Shown: piece by piece, positions 1 to 12,600 of the stretch | Numbering within the stretch: the stretch's first letter is position 1 | Layout: each line of letters starts with the position of its first letter | DNA from: Heterobilharzia americana | Lineage: Eukaryota; Platyhelminthes; Trematoda; Strigeidida; Schistosomatidae | Length of the DNA: 64,000 nucleotides | Direction: 5' to 3' | Assembly: GCA_944470555.2 (NCBI GenBank) | Contig: OX104134.1 | Span: 108,618,701 to 108,682,700 of the forward strand | Notes under the pieces: model-generated | Seen by the model: the letters and a program-made list of their open reading frames with translations, nothing else | Told to the model about the DNA's origin: nothing | Database searches by the model: none | Made by a program: the position numbers and the translations under genes

Positions 1-961
1 GCTGGCTGACCGTCAAGTTCTGCTGCTTTACACGGTTTCAGTTTTGAGATAGCCTTCTCAACTTCGAGAAGAGTTGGAGGGTCGATGTTTAGACCTCATT
101 CAGGTTCGGGTTGGATGTTGGGTACCTGAAGTGTGGTTATGGACCAGTGGAATTTTGTTTCATATTGTTCCACCCAATGTAATAGCCATCTGTCCTGAGT
201 TAGAGGCCATCAGGGTCCCATTCTTTTCACTGATTGTCTTACTGACCATCGCCTTCTTCCCAGTATTTTAGTACGTGGGATTTTACTTGGTGCCGATGCT
301 TCCTCCATCGCTTTCATCACCCACCACTACTCGCAATCATTTCAGAAACTCGTCAATTTCCGTTTGAGCAGCTCTCACTCATTGTTGTTAGAATCAACTG
401 AAACGAGTATTATCGCATCGAACACTCTTCTCTTAGTTGTGGAAATCTACTGCCTTTTGCTCACCTTTGGATATAGGTTACCTCTATCTTTCACACTGTT
501 TTTGCGATAGATTAAAGATCACGTCGAACATCATTAAGGTGGGGATTATTTTCATGTTCAGATCCCTCAATGATCTCTAACAATGGCCTATAGCAATATA
601 TTCTGTTCGTGTTCTTCGTTAGCTCACTATCAGTGGACGATAAAAGAGTCAGTGTTTCTCGGTATGTTTGAAGTTAATGCTGACCAAAAGCAAGTGATTG
701 TCAAAACAAAATCGCAAGAGACCACCCCCATTGTCAGTTTACTGGTATTTGGTTCTGTAAATGCTTTTCTGATCGCCCCTGCTTCCCTACATGAGCTTTG
801 AGGTCGCATGCTACTATGGCTATATCTGAACATTTCGCTGTACATAGTAAAATTGACAGCTTTGGATAGAATTCATTTCTCTTGTTACCGAACAGCATTT
901 GGTAGATGTATATTGTATACAGGCATTGCTGTATCACGAATCTTCATCTGAACAGTACACG
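1..961 (-). mobile_element. Old RTE-clade retrotransposon relic (endonuclease to start of RT), left part
   Basis: This is a decayed non-LTR retrotransposon on the minus strand, cut by the window edge. Reading down from about 900, a frame carries an endonuclease stretch with NEFYPKLSILL and later SDIAIVACDLKAHVG. These align with DEFYHKLSNLL and SDVVVVAGDLNAQVG of the better-preserved copy at 973-4830. At 1-100 the minus strand reads as the start of the reverse transcriptase (IDPPTLLEVEKAISKL, then KAAELDG where intact copies usually have KAAGPDG). Stops and frameshifts make it non-functional. The upstream half of the same relic appears to continue at 4831-5060, on the other side of the inserted element. 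Confidence 0.75.
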
Positions 962-1889
962 AACAGCTATTGTCAATCAATCAATCACTATCAACAGGAC
1001 CAGGCATTACTGCGTAACGGTCCGAGTTGCCACACCTCATATCAGTACATCAAGTAGAAAGGTAGTGAGGTGAAGGATGAAGATAAATGAATGCAGTCAA
1101 AAGAAATATGAAGTACGAGAAGAAAGAAAAAAGGAGTGACAAAATGGTGAGATTCGGTATAGCGTCGTTAAGATGAGGATAATGTGTGTATACATCTGCG
1201 CCACTGACATCGGTTCTCAGCCATATCCCCTAGAGTCTCCAGGCACTGGTTCCTCCTGTCCCGTGGACCCCAATCACCCAGTCTGCATGGCCCTACATGG
1301 CTTAAATCAACAGTCAGAGACTTCATATATTGCTGCTATGTTTTAGTCTGGCCACCTCGGGCCTTTTTTTAGCCTGAACCTACTTCGGCCAACATTGTGT
1401 GACGAGGCAATCGGTGACTAGGCATACGTAGTACGTGTCCCAACCATCTCAGTCGATGAAGGTTCACAACCTCGTCAACTGACTTACCTCTTCTCCCCAA
1501 AACTCTACACCTAACTTCTGCATTACTCACATGGTGACATCACGGAATACGTCCTATATTACGAAGGCAACGGTGGTCAAACACCTGGAGCCTTTTTGTA
1601 TCCTCCTCTTTCAATGGCCATGTTTCACAGCCATACAGGAGAACAGAGCGGACTGCTGTGCAGTACACGCGACCCTTAATAGACAAACGGATATCACGGC
1701 GGCGCCATAGATGGTGCAAATTGGCAAAAGCCAATCGAGCCTTTGTACCCGTGCAGAGATTTCATCGGCAACTAACCCACCAGTTTTTAGCCGCAATGGA
1801 GCACTGTTGAAGACCAATCCTGGAGCAACAATTTGCATTTGGGTGGTGAGAACCACATTCCAAACATTCTCGAATTCTCACTCAAAGTG

Positions 1890-2428
1890 TTAAGAAGACT
1901 GCATCTTGTCACTGTCTTCACCTAACACGACTATGTCATCTGCATATTCTAGGTCTAACGAACATTCTCCTGTGACTAGGTCAACCTCTGTGTAACCTGG
2001 TGACGAGAAGGAAACCTCCATAAGAGTATCTATGATAAAATTAAATAAGAATGGAGACTGTGGGCATCCTTTACGGACACCACTCGATGAGCATAGCTCC
2101 CTGGACAACTCGCCATAGGCTCTAACATGCCCACAAGTGTTCGAGTAGAGAGCTTTCAATAAGGTGATGTACTTACTCGGCACACCTTTCAGTGAGAGAC
2201 ATTGCCATAAGACTTCTCGATCAACGGAGTAGAATGCCGCCTTCAAGTCGAAAATACAGCTAGTGTCGACTGTCGGTAAGCGTGCCTGTGTTCCAGAACC
2301 TGGTGCAGTGGGAATATTCGGTCGATACACCCGCGGCCAGGTCTAAAACCTGCTTGGTTTTCTCGGACTTGTTTTTTCCGAGCCTTACTCAGGCGTCGAA
2401 GAATTATAGAACCTAGGATCTTGGACAC
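1890..2428 (-). pseudogene. RTE reverse transcriptase core, frameshifted
   Basis: Two overlapping minus-strand frames (2243-2428 and 1890-2330) carry the RT fingers and palm. The first has SKILGSIILRRLSKAR and ENQAGFRPGRGCIDRI. The second has DLKAAFYSVDREVLW, GVRKGCPQSPFLFNFIID and the catalytic LEYADDIVVLG; YADD lies at 1946-1935. The order and spacing match RTE-clade RTs. A frameshift separates the two parts, and others lie towards 2571-2921 (linker with PPTLEEVEKAVGSLKREG) and 1734. This shows an inactive copy that still retains the catalytic residues. Confidence 0.75.
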
Positions 2429-2974
2429 TATGTTGTCAGGCTGATACCTTCGTGGTTATCACAAGAGGACTTCTCGCCTTTCTTGAAGACTGGGATGATG
2501 AGTGACTTAGACCAGTCGGAGGGGATCGTATTTGATTCCCATATACTGGCTAACACTTCCGTTAACCTGACTAAGAGCACTCTACCACCATTCTTGTATA
2601 CCTCAGCAGGTAGTCCGTCTGGTCCTGCTGCCCTTCCCGTTTCAGGCTACCTACCGCTTTCTCAACTTCTTCTAGTGTTGGGGGACCTGTCTCTATGTCC
2701 CATTCAGGGTCCGACTGGATAGCGAGACGCAATGGTGGCTGGAGGCCAGTTAAACTGTTCCTCGAAGTGTTCTGCCCATCGTCCAGTCGTCTCCCCTGCG
2801 AGTGAATCGCAGATCCGTCCTTCTCCGCTATCCTCACTAACTGTTGTTGACCATTCCCCCCAGTCTCCTTAATAAGTCTAAATAACTGTCTACTGTTACC
2901 GATCGCCGCTGCCTTTTCCATCTCTTTAGCCTTCGCTGCCCACCACTGTTCACGATCGTTGCGCAGACTTTTCG

Positions 2975-4018
2975 TCAGTTATTTTTAAGTTGCGCTCGCT
3001 CTTCATTGTACTCAGAGCCTGCAGGGATGCATTCACGTGCATCCATTAGTTTGGAAGAAGCTGCTGATATCCACTGGCTCTTTTTAGCCATTATCTTGGA
3101 GTCGGCTACAGTCTCCAGTGCTGCTTTTACAGTAGACTGAAGATGGCACCAAGCTTCTTCTGGATGAGTGACAGTCTTTTGTTCCGATAACTGCCTAGCC
3201 AACTTCTCACTGAACACGGCTTTGGTGTTTTCGTTGTCCAGCAGAACTCGTAGTGGTTTTGTTGCCAAATTTTTTCTACGTCCATTGAGACGCAGGCATA
3301 TACGTGCTCGGACCAACGCATGATCGCTGTCCAAACACGTACTCCAGAAGGAGCGGCAGTCTTCCACCGATCCTCTCCAGCGATGACTAATAGCAATGTG
3401 GTCTATCTGTGTCCATCGCTGAGTCGAGCTCGGTGGACGCCAGGTCAGACAGTGCCTTTCTTTATGTCTGAAATTTGTGCTGGCTAAAAATAGGCGGTTA
3501 TCTGAGCATAGTTGTAATAGGCGATCACCGTTATCTGTACGTTCAGCTGGGATTCCGAAAGTGCCACCTAAGTGCCTTTCTGCCTCACTCAGTCTACCCA
3601 CCTGTGCGTTGAGGTCACCTGCAACAACCACTACGTCCGAACGTTTGGCTTTCGAGAGGAGGTTAGACAGTTTATGGTAGAACTCGTCCTTCACTTCATC
3701 CGAGCTGCAGTCAGTGGGTGCGTAAGCAGAGATTACAAAGAGACAACGGCGAGTCTCACTATTCCTTTTAGTTCTCACTGTGCCGTTCAGCCTCATAGCG
3801 CAGAGGCGACTATCAACTGGGATCCAGTCTAGTAGTGAGTTTTCTGCCCTGGTGCTTAATGCTATACCTACACCTGCAAGACCACGAGAGCTAGCTATCG
3901 AATCTCCAGAAACTCGAAGGGTGAATTTTGTGGATTCACCAGATTGGTCAGGAGAGGTCAGGTGAATAACCACACTTGGGTCCTGTATGCGTGTCTCACA
4001 AACACAGCACACATCCAT
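2975..4018 (-). CDS. RTE apurinic-like endonuclease domain (5' part of the pol ORF)
   Basis: The 347-codon frame is the target-nicking endonuclease of the RTE polyprotein. Visible motifs are CETRIQD near residues 7-13 (metal-binding Glu), VISAYAPTD near 94-102, VVAGDLNAQVG near 126-136 (Asp and Asn of the active site), TQIDHIAISHRW near 204-215 and SDHALVRARI near 230-239 (terminal catalytic Asp-His). The true protein starts further upstream: a broken frame above 4020 contains HIGAFNVRTLRQIGQQASL, the usual N-terminal strand of this endonuclease. The frame stops at 2974, and the pol continues in another frame near 2921, so this copy is interrupted between endonuclease and RT. Confidence 0.8.
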   Translation of the reverse strand: MDVCCVCETRIQDPSVVIHLTSPDQSGESTKFTLRVSGDSIASSRGLAGVGIALSTRAENSLLDWIPVDSRLCAMRLNGTVRTKRNSETRRCLFVISAYAPTDCSSDEVKDEFYHKLSNLLSKAKRSDVVVVAGDLNAQVGRLSEAERHLGGTFGIPAERTDNGDRLLQLCSDNRLFLASTNFRHKERHCLTWRPPSSTQRWTQIDHIAISHRWRGSVEDCRSFWSTCLDSDHALVRARICLRLNGRRKNLATKPLRVLLDNENTKAVFSEKLARQLSEQKTVTHPEEAWCHLQSTVKAALETVADSKIMAKKSQWISAASSKLMDARECIPAGSEYNEERAQLKNN

Positions 4019-4830
4019 GCCCGAGTTGCTAGAGTCTTTGCCAACGAAGCCTGTTGGCCAATTTGACGGAGGGTGCGGACATTGAAGGCTCCAATATGTA
4101 ATTTGGAGCGTGGTTTAAGGAGACCAGGGATGCTGTTCTGTGGACTCAGATCGTTGTCGAAGGCTGCAGAGGTAGGAGAAATTGAAGATGATGCAGCATC
4201 ATTAATTAAGAGACGTGAAGGAAGATTAGAAGGTAATGATGGAGGAGGAGGATAGCAGTCAGAAGAAACTTGGGTGCTGACAGAGTTGTGAGGGCGGTTG
4301 ACACTTCCCGGCTGCCCACACCGTGGAAGGCTATTTCTTCTTAAGGTACCTGAAAGAGATTTGTGTGACCGCAGAGCCCATCGGACATCTGCTTGAGGCC
4401 TGTCACACCCAGCCTTTTGAGTATGATTATTTTGAATTTTGTATTTTTGGGGCCGGATGGTCGAAAGGAAACGACAAGTGAACCAACACCGCCGGCCCGG
4501 CAGACCGTGGGGCGTGGTGGAGTGTGTTATTTTTGGGGCCGACCTTTTCTAACCCCCCCTTCCACTGAGAAGGCAGCATCAGCTTGGCACTGCTGGTCAT
4601 CCAAGGGAAACACCTTACTGCTGTCACACCCCATCCAGCTAGCAGCAGTACGACTTCGCCCTCAGACCCCCATCATAGTGTAGCAATTTACACTATAACG
4701 GTAACTGCTTTTCGTCTAACCACTACCCAACAGACCTTTCTGGTATGGTAGGACCTCGAGGGAACAAGCGTTCCACCAGCATAGCTCGTTGGGTCATTTT
4801 GATATGCAAGCCCGACCCCCACGTCAGGTT

Positions 4831-5060
4831 AGCAGCTGTTGAGTGGTGTCCAGTCGAGAAGTGCGCTTTCTGGTGGACAACTTGTTGTCCGAGGTAGAAC
4901 ACCAAGTGTAATATAGCTAGCAGTTGCATCTGCTGACGCTCGTAAAGTGAAGTTCTCATGTTCACTGCATTGGTTAGGGTAGGTGAGGAAACCAGGCGGG
5001 TTTCGAACCCCACCGTTTTTCGGCCTGGTCTTCACTCTCCTTGAGGTATTTTGAATGCCA
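4831..5060 (-). mobile_element. Old RTE relic, upstream part (endonuclease N-terminus)
   Basis: Just upstream of the inserted RTE copy, the minus strand carries a diverged endonuclease N-terminal segment with ENFTLRASADATAS and ESALLDWTPLNSC. These align with TKFTLRVSGDSIASS and NSLLDWIPVDSRLC of the inserted element. It breaks off at the position where the relic at 1-961 resumes, so the two pieces are read as one old element split by the insertion. The upstream limit is uncertain; homology cannot be followed safely beyond about 5060. Confidence 0.6.
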
Positions 5061-8000
5061 CACCAACCGACACCTGACACTAGATGCATAACCTTATGCG
5101 CAGGTGATATTCGACTCCATCGATCCATAGGTACAATGGCAATGTCTCTCACTGAAAGGGGTATTGGATTACGTGCGTCACCTCGCATTGTGTTCGAATA
5201 ACTGGAAGCTTGTTTACGATGGAGTACCAGGTAAGTTAGGTACGTCAAGTGTGTCTTATGCTTCTGTCCACTCTTCATTCTCATCAAACCTTTTCACAGA
5301 GAGGGATTCTGAGCTCGTCATCCTCTCACTTTATGATTGTACAGAGATAGAATATTACCACAGGAGACTCCTTAGGAGATCAAGAGTACACAGATGGTGC
5401 AAAGTCCTATTATTTGGAGATGTTGAGAAGATGCAAAGTCTTGTGGACACTTCTAGTGGCAATTTGAGTGTTTGGGATGTTTCACTCCACCCAGATGCAA
5501 ACTGTAGCTCTACGACTGACCTTGCTGAATAATGGGGAGTGAAGTGACTGACGACTTCAGTTTGTTCAACAAGCAGGGTAGGTGCATAGTGTAAACAACC
5601 AGCGAAACAAAAACAGTTGATTGTAGTGTGAATATCTGAAATAAAGAGTGATTGTGGGTGCACAAGGGTTTCATGGCTCACCACGAGGTGAAGTAGAAAA
5701 TGAGTACCAACTCTCAGTGAAATTTCAACGTAGCGATGTGTGTCATGCACACAGTGTGCTACAAGAATGTATGTTTCATAGGAGATAAAATTCGCATGTA
5801 CGTAACCTCACATGGTGTGAATGCATAGATATTGTTTGTCACACCATTATACGACAGTGTAGTCTCGTGTCCTGTAGCATTGAGATACACAGAATAGAGA
5901 AGTTCGGATCTTTTGTGTGTGCAACATGTACGAGATATTGTATGTTTGCGTTTCAAATACCGGTAGATGACCCAAATAAACTATGCCGACTACACTCTTG
6001 ATACTGAAAGAATGATATCCTTTGATAACGAAATGGGTTGAAAAGTCTGCATAACTTTAAGTGTATCGAAAATATCGCGTGATATCTTCGTGAATTCAAC
6101 CATTGTATGAGTCCGTGCGACAAAATGGAGGCAACATTTGGTGGACTTGCAGTCATGAAGTTATACTGGTGACATCAACCAATAAAAGATTCAGAACCGA
6201 TCCAGAAGAATTTGAATTTCACACTTAACCGAACGATTTCTGTCATCACATCACTGAGTGTGATAGAATCATGAATGGAGACATAGATGGGTGCAATTTT
6301 CCACTGCACTCTTAAGCATTCAAGTTTGACCCAATTTCGTTACTGTTTCATAAGGAATTGCGGATACACGTTCAAGGCGTTTTAGAAAGACTATTGATAA
6401 TTAGTTCACTGTGTCATTCTTTCTCAAATCTGTCTGTGAAGGGCGTTCTAAAACATGTGTGTCAAAAGCCTTCTGTAGTGTAACATCAGGATGTTTTCCA
6501 AATTTCCAGTACATGAGTCTCTCCAAGTTGAACGTTTGACAGATTATTTTAATAAGGATGGCAATGCCAACGACATAGAGATTCGAGCATGTTAAAGAGA
6601 TCATCGACTGGATATGATGCGTTAGGTGAAATGGTCATTCATTACTGGAGTGATCTCGCAGACATCCACTTCGCAGTTTGACGGGAATAAAAATGTCCAG
6701 ATTAGGATCCCTCACTGCTGAATGGAAAAAACAGACGGAAATCGAAATTTACTGAAGTTTGTGATTCTTTTGGTTTGGTTATCCAAGGAATCTATCACTG
6801 GTTCTGGCAGTAATAAAATCGAGTACTAGCTATTATTCCTGTCTCTTCTTCAGCACACTGATATTTGTGACCAACTGGTTGTTGGGACCTAAGTCTCTTA
6901 CATCCCTGTTGTTCAGCGGTATGCTAGTTTTGAACCTGACAGAGACTATTCAGCAAAACACTGAGCTGCACATACAGTACACATCTCGAGGCATACTTCA
7001 TCTCAGATAACCTTATCACATTTGATTATCTGGTTTGTGTGAACTGCAGGGTGACCTTATTGAAGGTCATCTCCCAAGTCACTTTCAGTAGCCATTGACT
7101 GCGAGATACAACTCTTGTTTGACCATAACTTCTCACCAATTCCACTGGTAATCCTGCTGTCAACGTGTGACTCATTTCCTGTTATCTGTGAAATATGACG
7201 AGGTATTTCTCAGAAACATTAGTTACGAAGAACGTTTTGATCTAGAAGACAACAGAGTCAACTGCGCGAAGACAAGTTACTGGAAATTCATTGTATATGA
7301 GCATGGGATATACAGTAGAAGTTGAGTTCCCACAGACAACAAAATATTGCACGAATTACTTAAGTGAAGTGTATCGTGGATAAAACATAAAATACTTAGC
7401 TTTCAATAAATGCGACCACTCAAATACACAGCTGGATGGTGTGATAGTTAGAATGGCTGATTCTTTTCAGAAACGTCAGGTCGATCATCATACCTCACGG
7501 AGTTTGAATAGTTCATATAAAGGCTTTGTACCACCTACAGCCCATATGTTGCAGCTTCGATGTTTAACACATTTGTGGACGTGGACTATCACAAGCCAAC
7601 ATTCTCAAAAGATACACTATTTAAGCTCTCTGTGCAGATGAAATCAAATGTTGAAAGTGAAGACATTGTATTAGAGAAGATATTGTGGTGCGTCTGTGCT
7701 CATACGTTTACAATTCTTGTCAACCAAAATTCTCTTCCAGTTGTAGTGCACCTTAATGGCACAGCTAGGGCTAAAATAAATACATTAAATTGAATTAACC
7801 GGAAATTCGACCTCATACAACAAATCGGATAGGTTCATTTATGGCTTCACTTTCTGAGAGTTTTGTAAATAAATATGTCATATATTTGCCCTATATAAGT
7901 GGTAGTTGTTCTTGAAGTCACAGGCTGTTTTTTCTTATCGTTTTTTCGCGGCTCAGTGAAGCAGAAAGTACCGAGGGAGGTCAGTTGTAAAAGTATTTGG

Positions 8001-9539
8001 GTGAGGTGTCTATTGAGTCTCAGTATCATTATATCCAACCCCGCTCGGTCACAATGAATATATATATTGCTCTTTTGAGCATATTCCTAAATAACTCAAT
8101 CTTTTTGATTTGTGCTTCGTTATCAGTACTTACACGTTATGTAAGGTGCTGATAAAGGAGGTACTAGAGTACAACGAGTTTAGTAAGGATGCCTAAGCGT
8201 TACGCAATAGCAATTATCCAATCGCTTACGCAGTTATCGAACCGTAAAGTCTTTCCCCTTGTTGGATAGGTATTTTCACTGGTGTTATATGTGTAAGTGG
8301 ATCTCAGGCTATGCATCAGGGGATACTAGGTGACTCGAGAATTGAATTCAGCAGACAGTATTCATGCATCGGAAGAATGGTTGTCAAGGCATAGTTGTAG
8401 CAGTAATAGGAAAGGTTTTGATTCGCTTGCAAGTTTACGCTCATGATATGCCTAGGTAGATGTTTCAGATTTCTGAATGGTACGATGTTTACCCAATGCC
8501 TGGATTTCCTTAGGCTACGGACCAATAAATGACAGCACCAAACATTTTTATTCCTGTTACAACTAAGAATACGAATTGGAAATCTGGGTCATGTTGAAGT
8601 TTGAAATTCGCTTACCTTGCAATATCAGCGGCTGGATGTTTTGTGAGAAGGGTATTGATATGTTTGTTTTGCATCGGCTGGTCGAGAGAGATGGTGGTTT
8701 ACGCAGCTGTGACAGCTGTATATTTACACTAGTATCACCAACTAATAATAAATCGAGAACTTGTCCGGTTGTAGCTGAGATCTCATTCGGGACGTTGTTG
8801 ATGATGATGGTGATAATTATGTTGAGGTTGATGATAAAGATGTTGATCTGGATGATGATGATTCTAACAGTAATATTTTCATCAGCAATGAAACCACTTC
8901 TCCGCACACTGGAATATTTTGGTACGCTTCAAACACCCACACAGGGTAGTTTCTTAGGAACATGCATCTAAGACTCCCGTTTTGCTGTTGTCTCTTCAAG
9001 CATCACTTCCTAACCCTCGGTTTGGTGATATAATACCTGATGTCAAAGCCTGTGTAACTATTATGCACGACACATCCCCATATCTTCTACATGAGCCTTT
9101 ACTTCATGAACAACATTAGATTAACTGCACAGTCTAGTGATAAATACTTCACTGCTCTTCGTCCTTATCTTCCTGATCAACGACATTCAGTATGGAAGGA
9201 ATTTTCGAAGAGGAAGTGCTGCCTGCGACTGAATATCCAGTTCACGCATCTGACGAAAGTTTCGAATTTTCTTCGTAAATAACAATTTCTGAACAACACA
9301 ATGAAAAAGATGTAGACTCAAGAACCACCTAAAATCAACCATTCACACCATAGATTCATCACACTTTCTCATACTTTATTTGCTGTCTATGAAACAACGA
9401 AAATGATTATTCTCTGGAACCTACCAATCAGGCATTGACAACGGCTCTGCATAGACGTCTACCCCTTCTACTCGGCAACACTGTGAAAAGGAATAAACTT
9501 GTAGTCTTTCTCATTCGTCCGGATCGAATTGGTCAGTAG
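5061..9539. other. Long stretch without a recognised gene
   Basis: No protein family, RNA gene or clear mobile element could be recognised on either strand. Open frames here are 60-131 codons long (longest 5355-5750 minus and 5164-5532 plus) and show no motif. A roughly 100-bp block near 8075-8170 resembles 41565-41672, in the candidate LTR. A GATGAT-rich patch lies near 8795-8870. Given the gene downstream, this may hold its upstream sequence, but nothing more can be said. Confidence 0.5.
8075..8170 (+). repeat. Block shared with the candidate LTR at 41.57 kb
   Basis: The segment contains attcctaaataactca followed by tttgatttgt, cactga/gctgata-like and ggtactag/agtactag-like words in the same order as 41565-41672. 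Similarity is moderate with small gaps. It is probably a scrap of the same repeat family; whether this is an LTR is an inference. Confidence 0.45.
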
Positions 9540-9548
9540 TATATAAAG
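9540..9548 (+). promoter_or_regulatory. TATA-box-like element upstream of the micro-exon gene
   Basis: TATATAAAG ends 26 bp before the ATG of the signal-peptide exon. A TATA box at this distance would put transcription start almost at the ATG, giving a very short leader. This is possible but unproven; chance occurrence in AT-rich DNA cannot be excluded. Confidence 0.3.
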
Positions 9549-9574
9549 ACTAGAGTGATTGTTGTATTTTGAAA

Positions 9575-9623
9575 ATGCATTGCTTCTTTTTCCTACTTTT
9601 TTTAGCTGTCTGCAGTACAACAT
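9575..9623 (+). CDS. MEG-like exon 1: signal peptide
   Basis: ATG followed by 16 codons reading MHCFFFLLFLAVCSTT, then a consensus donor (gtaagt) after the first base of the next codon (phase 1). The run of Phe/Leu with a small-residue end is a textbook secretory signal core. No other start fits, because the frame upstream is not signal-like. Confidence 0.55.
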
Positions 9624-12600
9624 GTAAGTCATTCATCGTATGTTTTCCAGTCTTGAATAGTAATAAAATAAACTCACTTGCTGTTGGTAGACTACTGAGA
9701 TTGTAGTGGTTCACTCTCACATCTTGACAGCAACAATGAAGTCTATTTCATAGTGAAATGTAGGAGATAAGTCGAAATTGAGCAGACAACCACTTCATGG
9801 CTCTTGCATCTAAAATTCACACCGACTCATAGAAATAACCCAACTTCAGTTGCAGGACGTGGTTTTCGTTACATACGTGCTGCACGTTTCATGTCACTGG
9901 TGTTAGCAAAACGAATTAGTTGAAGAAGTGTTCAGATACTGCACAAAGTGATCCTAAAGCTGCACATTTCCACATGAAAGCAGATTACATTCTCTTAGAT
10001 ATCATCACCAAGTTAATCTGGCTAATGATATAAACACAATGTGGGGATGAAGGCTGAACCACTATAATTAGTAGCCTGAACGTAGAGAGAAAGAAACGTA
10101 CGTTGTCTGAAAAGTGTTTGATTCACAGTGAGCAGTGAAACATCCAGCTGATGTAGAAAACCTTGAATAAATAAAAATATCGGCATGAGTATGTTGTAAA
10201 GTGAAGGGATTAAAACCATTCATTGGCGGGTAGACGAGAACTTAAGGATAACGAGGAAGCAAAATGTGAGACTCCCAGGGAAAAATGAAATATTAAATGG
10301 TAAACAACAAGTGGATGTACTTATTCTTGGTAACATTACCAAAGGATGTGATGAGAATCAATGTAAGGGTGTGGGAATTAAGGGAGTTTGCAAGCTAACT
10401 TTACCTTCTTAGAGCAAGTTGGTATGAATACAGCTTCTAAATTGATTGCGACATCGAAAGATAAATATTTGCAGACACGTACAACGTGAGCACCAACAGC
10501 ACACATACGGGAGACAGTGTTAATGAAATGAATTTAACTGTTTTGATACGTTACAGATATGTTTCTTGTATCTTTGAACAGTGACACTTGAAAAGGTTGA
10601 AGTGAAATCTCGAGACTTCCTCTTCGTGAAGTAATGCTTCACCCTACTGTATGTCAGTTTCTGCGTCATGAGTAATCTGGTTGCCATTATTTCCAGTATG
10701 AATTCGTTCGGTTAGTGTATTCTGCTTCGGCCTTCATTTCCAAAATGTCAAGAATATACATCTGGCTCCTCTGAGATAAGTGTAAGCTAGATCGGCTGGT
10801 TGAGACTATTGGAACACTCGACAACGTTCACTCACACCATTCATCCTGCATACAATGCGTCAATAGGAATTTTATTAATCTGTCTGAATGTGGTTATCCT
10901 TATCGATACTGGAAGTAGGTGCGTAGCATTCTATATTCCATCAAGCATTTTCTCATTGACAATCTGATAATATGAATTACAAAGGATTTGTATTTTGGTA
11001 GCTGGTCGAGTGACAGAAAACGTTCAGACGAATGCTGAAGAGTCAACTTTTGCAGGTCTATATTAGGTAGATTCTGAAACTGTACAAACAAACTTTGAGG
11101 TGGAATGATTGTTGGACTGCAGTTAAGTTATTGAATGAATGAATGATGATTTTAACTGCTGAACTAACACCCATGTGATGGACGAACTCACTCACAGTCG
11201 AACTGGGACCCTCGCAGTAACAGCCATTTGTTTTGAATATTTTTCGTTGATAACTGTGAAGTGGACTTACAGTTCATCTAGAAATCAGTCCCAGCATTAC
11301 TGAGGCATGAAAAATCCACATTTTATCCAGTTGACCATGGACAATCGTCGTTTATTAATGACCTATGTAGCTAGTTTCCCAGGAGCAGATGCGTTGATAG
11401 ATACATATGGATGTGGTCAGTACTGGCGTTATGATCATTCTCACATGTGTTCAGCATTCAGTGACTAGTATAAGTAGTCCACCGATTGACTGGCCTCAGT
11501 GAATGTTCTTTCCACAACCCTTATTGGCTTCTGTGTCAATATATCACCTGCTGCATCTCCTCTGAATCAAAAGTCCAAATGTAGACTCTTCTCCTCCTGA
11601 TTGACCAGTGGATGGGTAGCATTCTGATGGGGATTTTTACATACGAGTTTCTCTGGCTATCCATTTCTACTGAGCGTCGACCTCATCTTCTGACGACTCA
11701 GGAGTATAAATCTTCCACATTTCAGAGTAAACAGAAGACATGCAATATATTTTGCAGTTGATTGTTACCCACGTATACCTCTTATAAATGGATTTGCTTG
11801 AGATTCCCATAATCTCTTCTCCCTTAGAATACGTCAGAGGATTTTCGCACTAGTGTGATTCCTTCTCTGTTGAGAAACTCAGTGGATAGTGAGATTTACT
11901 GACAACAGTGTGTTTTCTGAGTCAAAATTCCTTGTCACAAACGATGAGTGTATAATCAATATAGACTTGTAGGACTGACACTCATGACGAACTGCTTTGA
12001 GTATAATCAAAAAGAGTGTATCGCGTGAAGAATCGTTAGTAACTTGTCTTCTGATGGTTTCTTGAATTTGAGCTTACAAGATGTCGACTGAATGATAAGG
12101 AGAAGGAAACATGTGTGTCAGGGAGGTGATTTTGGCACAGGTTGATCTAATCAACAAGGAGCACTATATACTGAAGGGTTGCATTTTCCATACAACTGAG
12201 TGCTGATCACTGATTCATTTTTCATTCTCTACACAATGTCAATCAATTGAGGGTGAACAGTTTATATTCACTTCATTACGATTGTTGGCCTAGAGAGCAT
12301 GATTTCACGCAAAAAATTTCAGACGTTTTCAGAGTACAATCTCCCTAGTTCATCAGGACCTTCATCAGAGCTCATCACGACAGGTTACTACAATTTTGTT
12401 GCTGGGCTTGTCATTCTCTGACTTCATTATCAGTCATACGTAGTTAGGACATGTAATAGCTTAGAGATGGGTAGTGAAACAGCATGTAGCAACAGCGAAG
12501 TATCTATCTCACTTCAATTAACTTTTACTCACAGGAGAATTGAAGATCAACTGCGAAAATTTGGAGTTGACATGCTAATAGGCTGATAGACTAGTCGTGT

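Larger units (their letters stand above)
973..4830 (-). mobile_element. Near full-length RTE-clade non-LTR retrotransposon
   Basis: An element of about 3.86 kb on the minus strand, about the size known for schistosome RTE elements such as SR2. Order in the sense direction: 5' leader (4830-4250), AP-endonuclease (about 4090-2975), linker, reverse transcriptase (about 2720-1890), C-terminal region with LLYGCETW (1734-1540), 3' UTR, and a short TGAT-repeat tail near 974-986 typical of RTE ends. The endonuclease frame is long and intact, but the RT lies in at least three frames, so it cannot make a complete Pol. It appears inserted in an older relic of the same family: an 11-bp near-repeat at 962-972 and 4831-4841 (9 of 11 identical) fits a target-site duplication. 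Confidence 0.8.

Noticed and set aside
2483..2722. Plus-strand open frame within the RTE element
   Set aside because: Shadow of the RT linker on the opposite strand; a similar antisense frame at 38265-38504 lies in another RTE relic.
4393..4683. Open frame of 96 codons, conserved with 46335-46649 on the other strand
   Set aside because: It is antisense to the 5' leader of the RTE family. Its conservation follows from copying of the leader, and no known protein motif is present.
8563..8971. Overlapping 114- and 131-codon frames on both strands
   Set aside because: They arise from a GATGAT-rich simple-sequence patch, which is open in several frames; composition is strongly biased to Ile/Met.
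9853..9897. Exon-like segment after ttcagttgcag with a following gtgtta
   Set aside because: After the signal-peptide exon it would create an immediate TGA, and the donor is poor.
11475..11480. 6-bp phase-1 micro-exon candidate between attcag and gtataa
   Set aside because: Six-bp exons exist in micro-exon genes, but such matches are frequent by chance and nothing else supports this one.
12413..12418. 6-bp candidate before gtagtt near 12.4 kb
   Set aside because: Weak donor and same chance problem.
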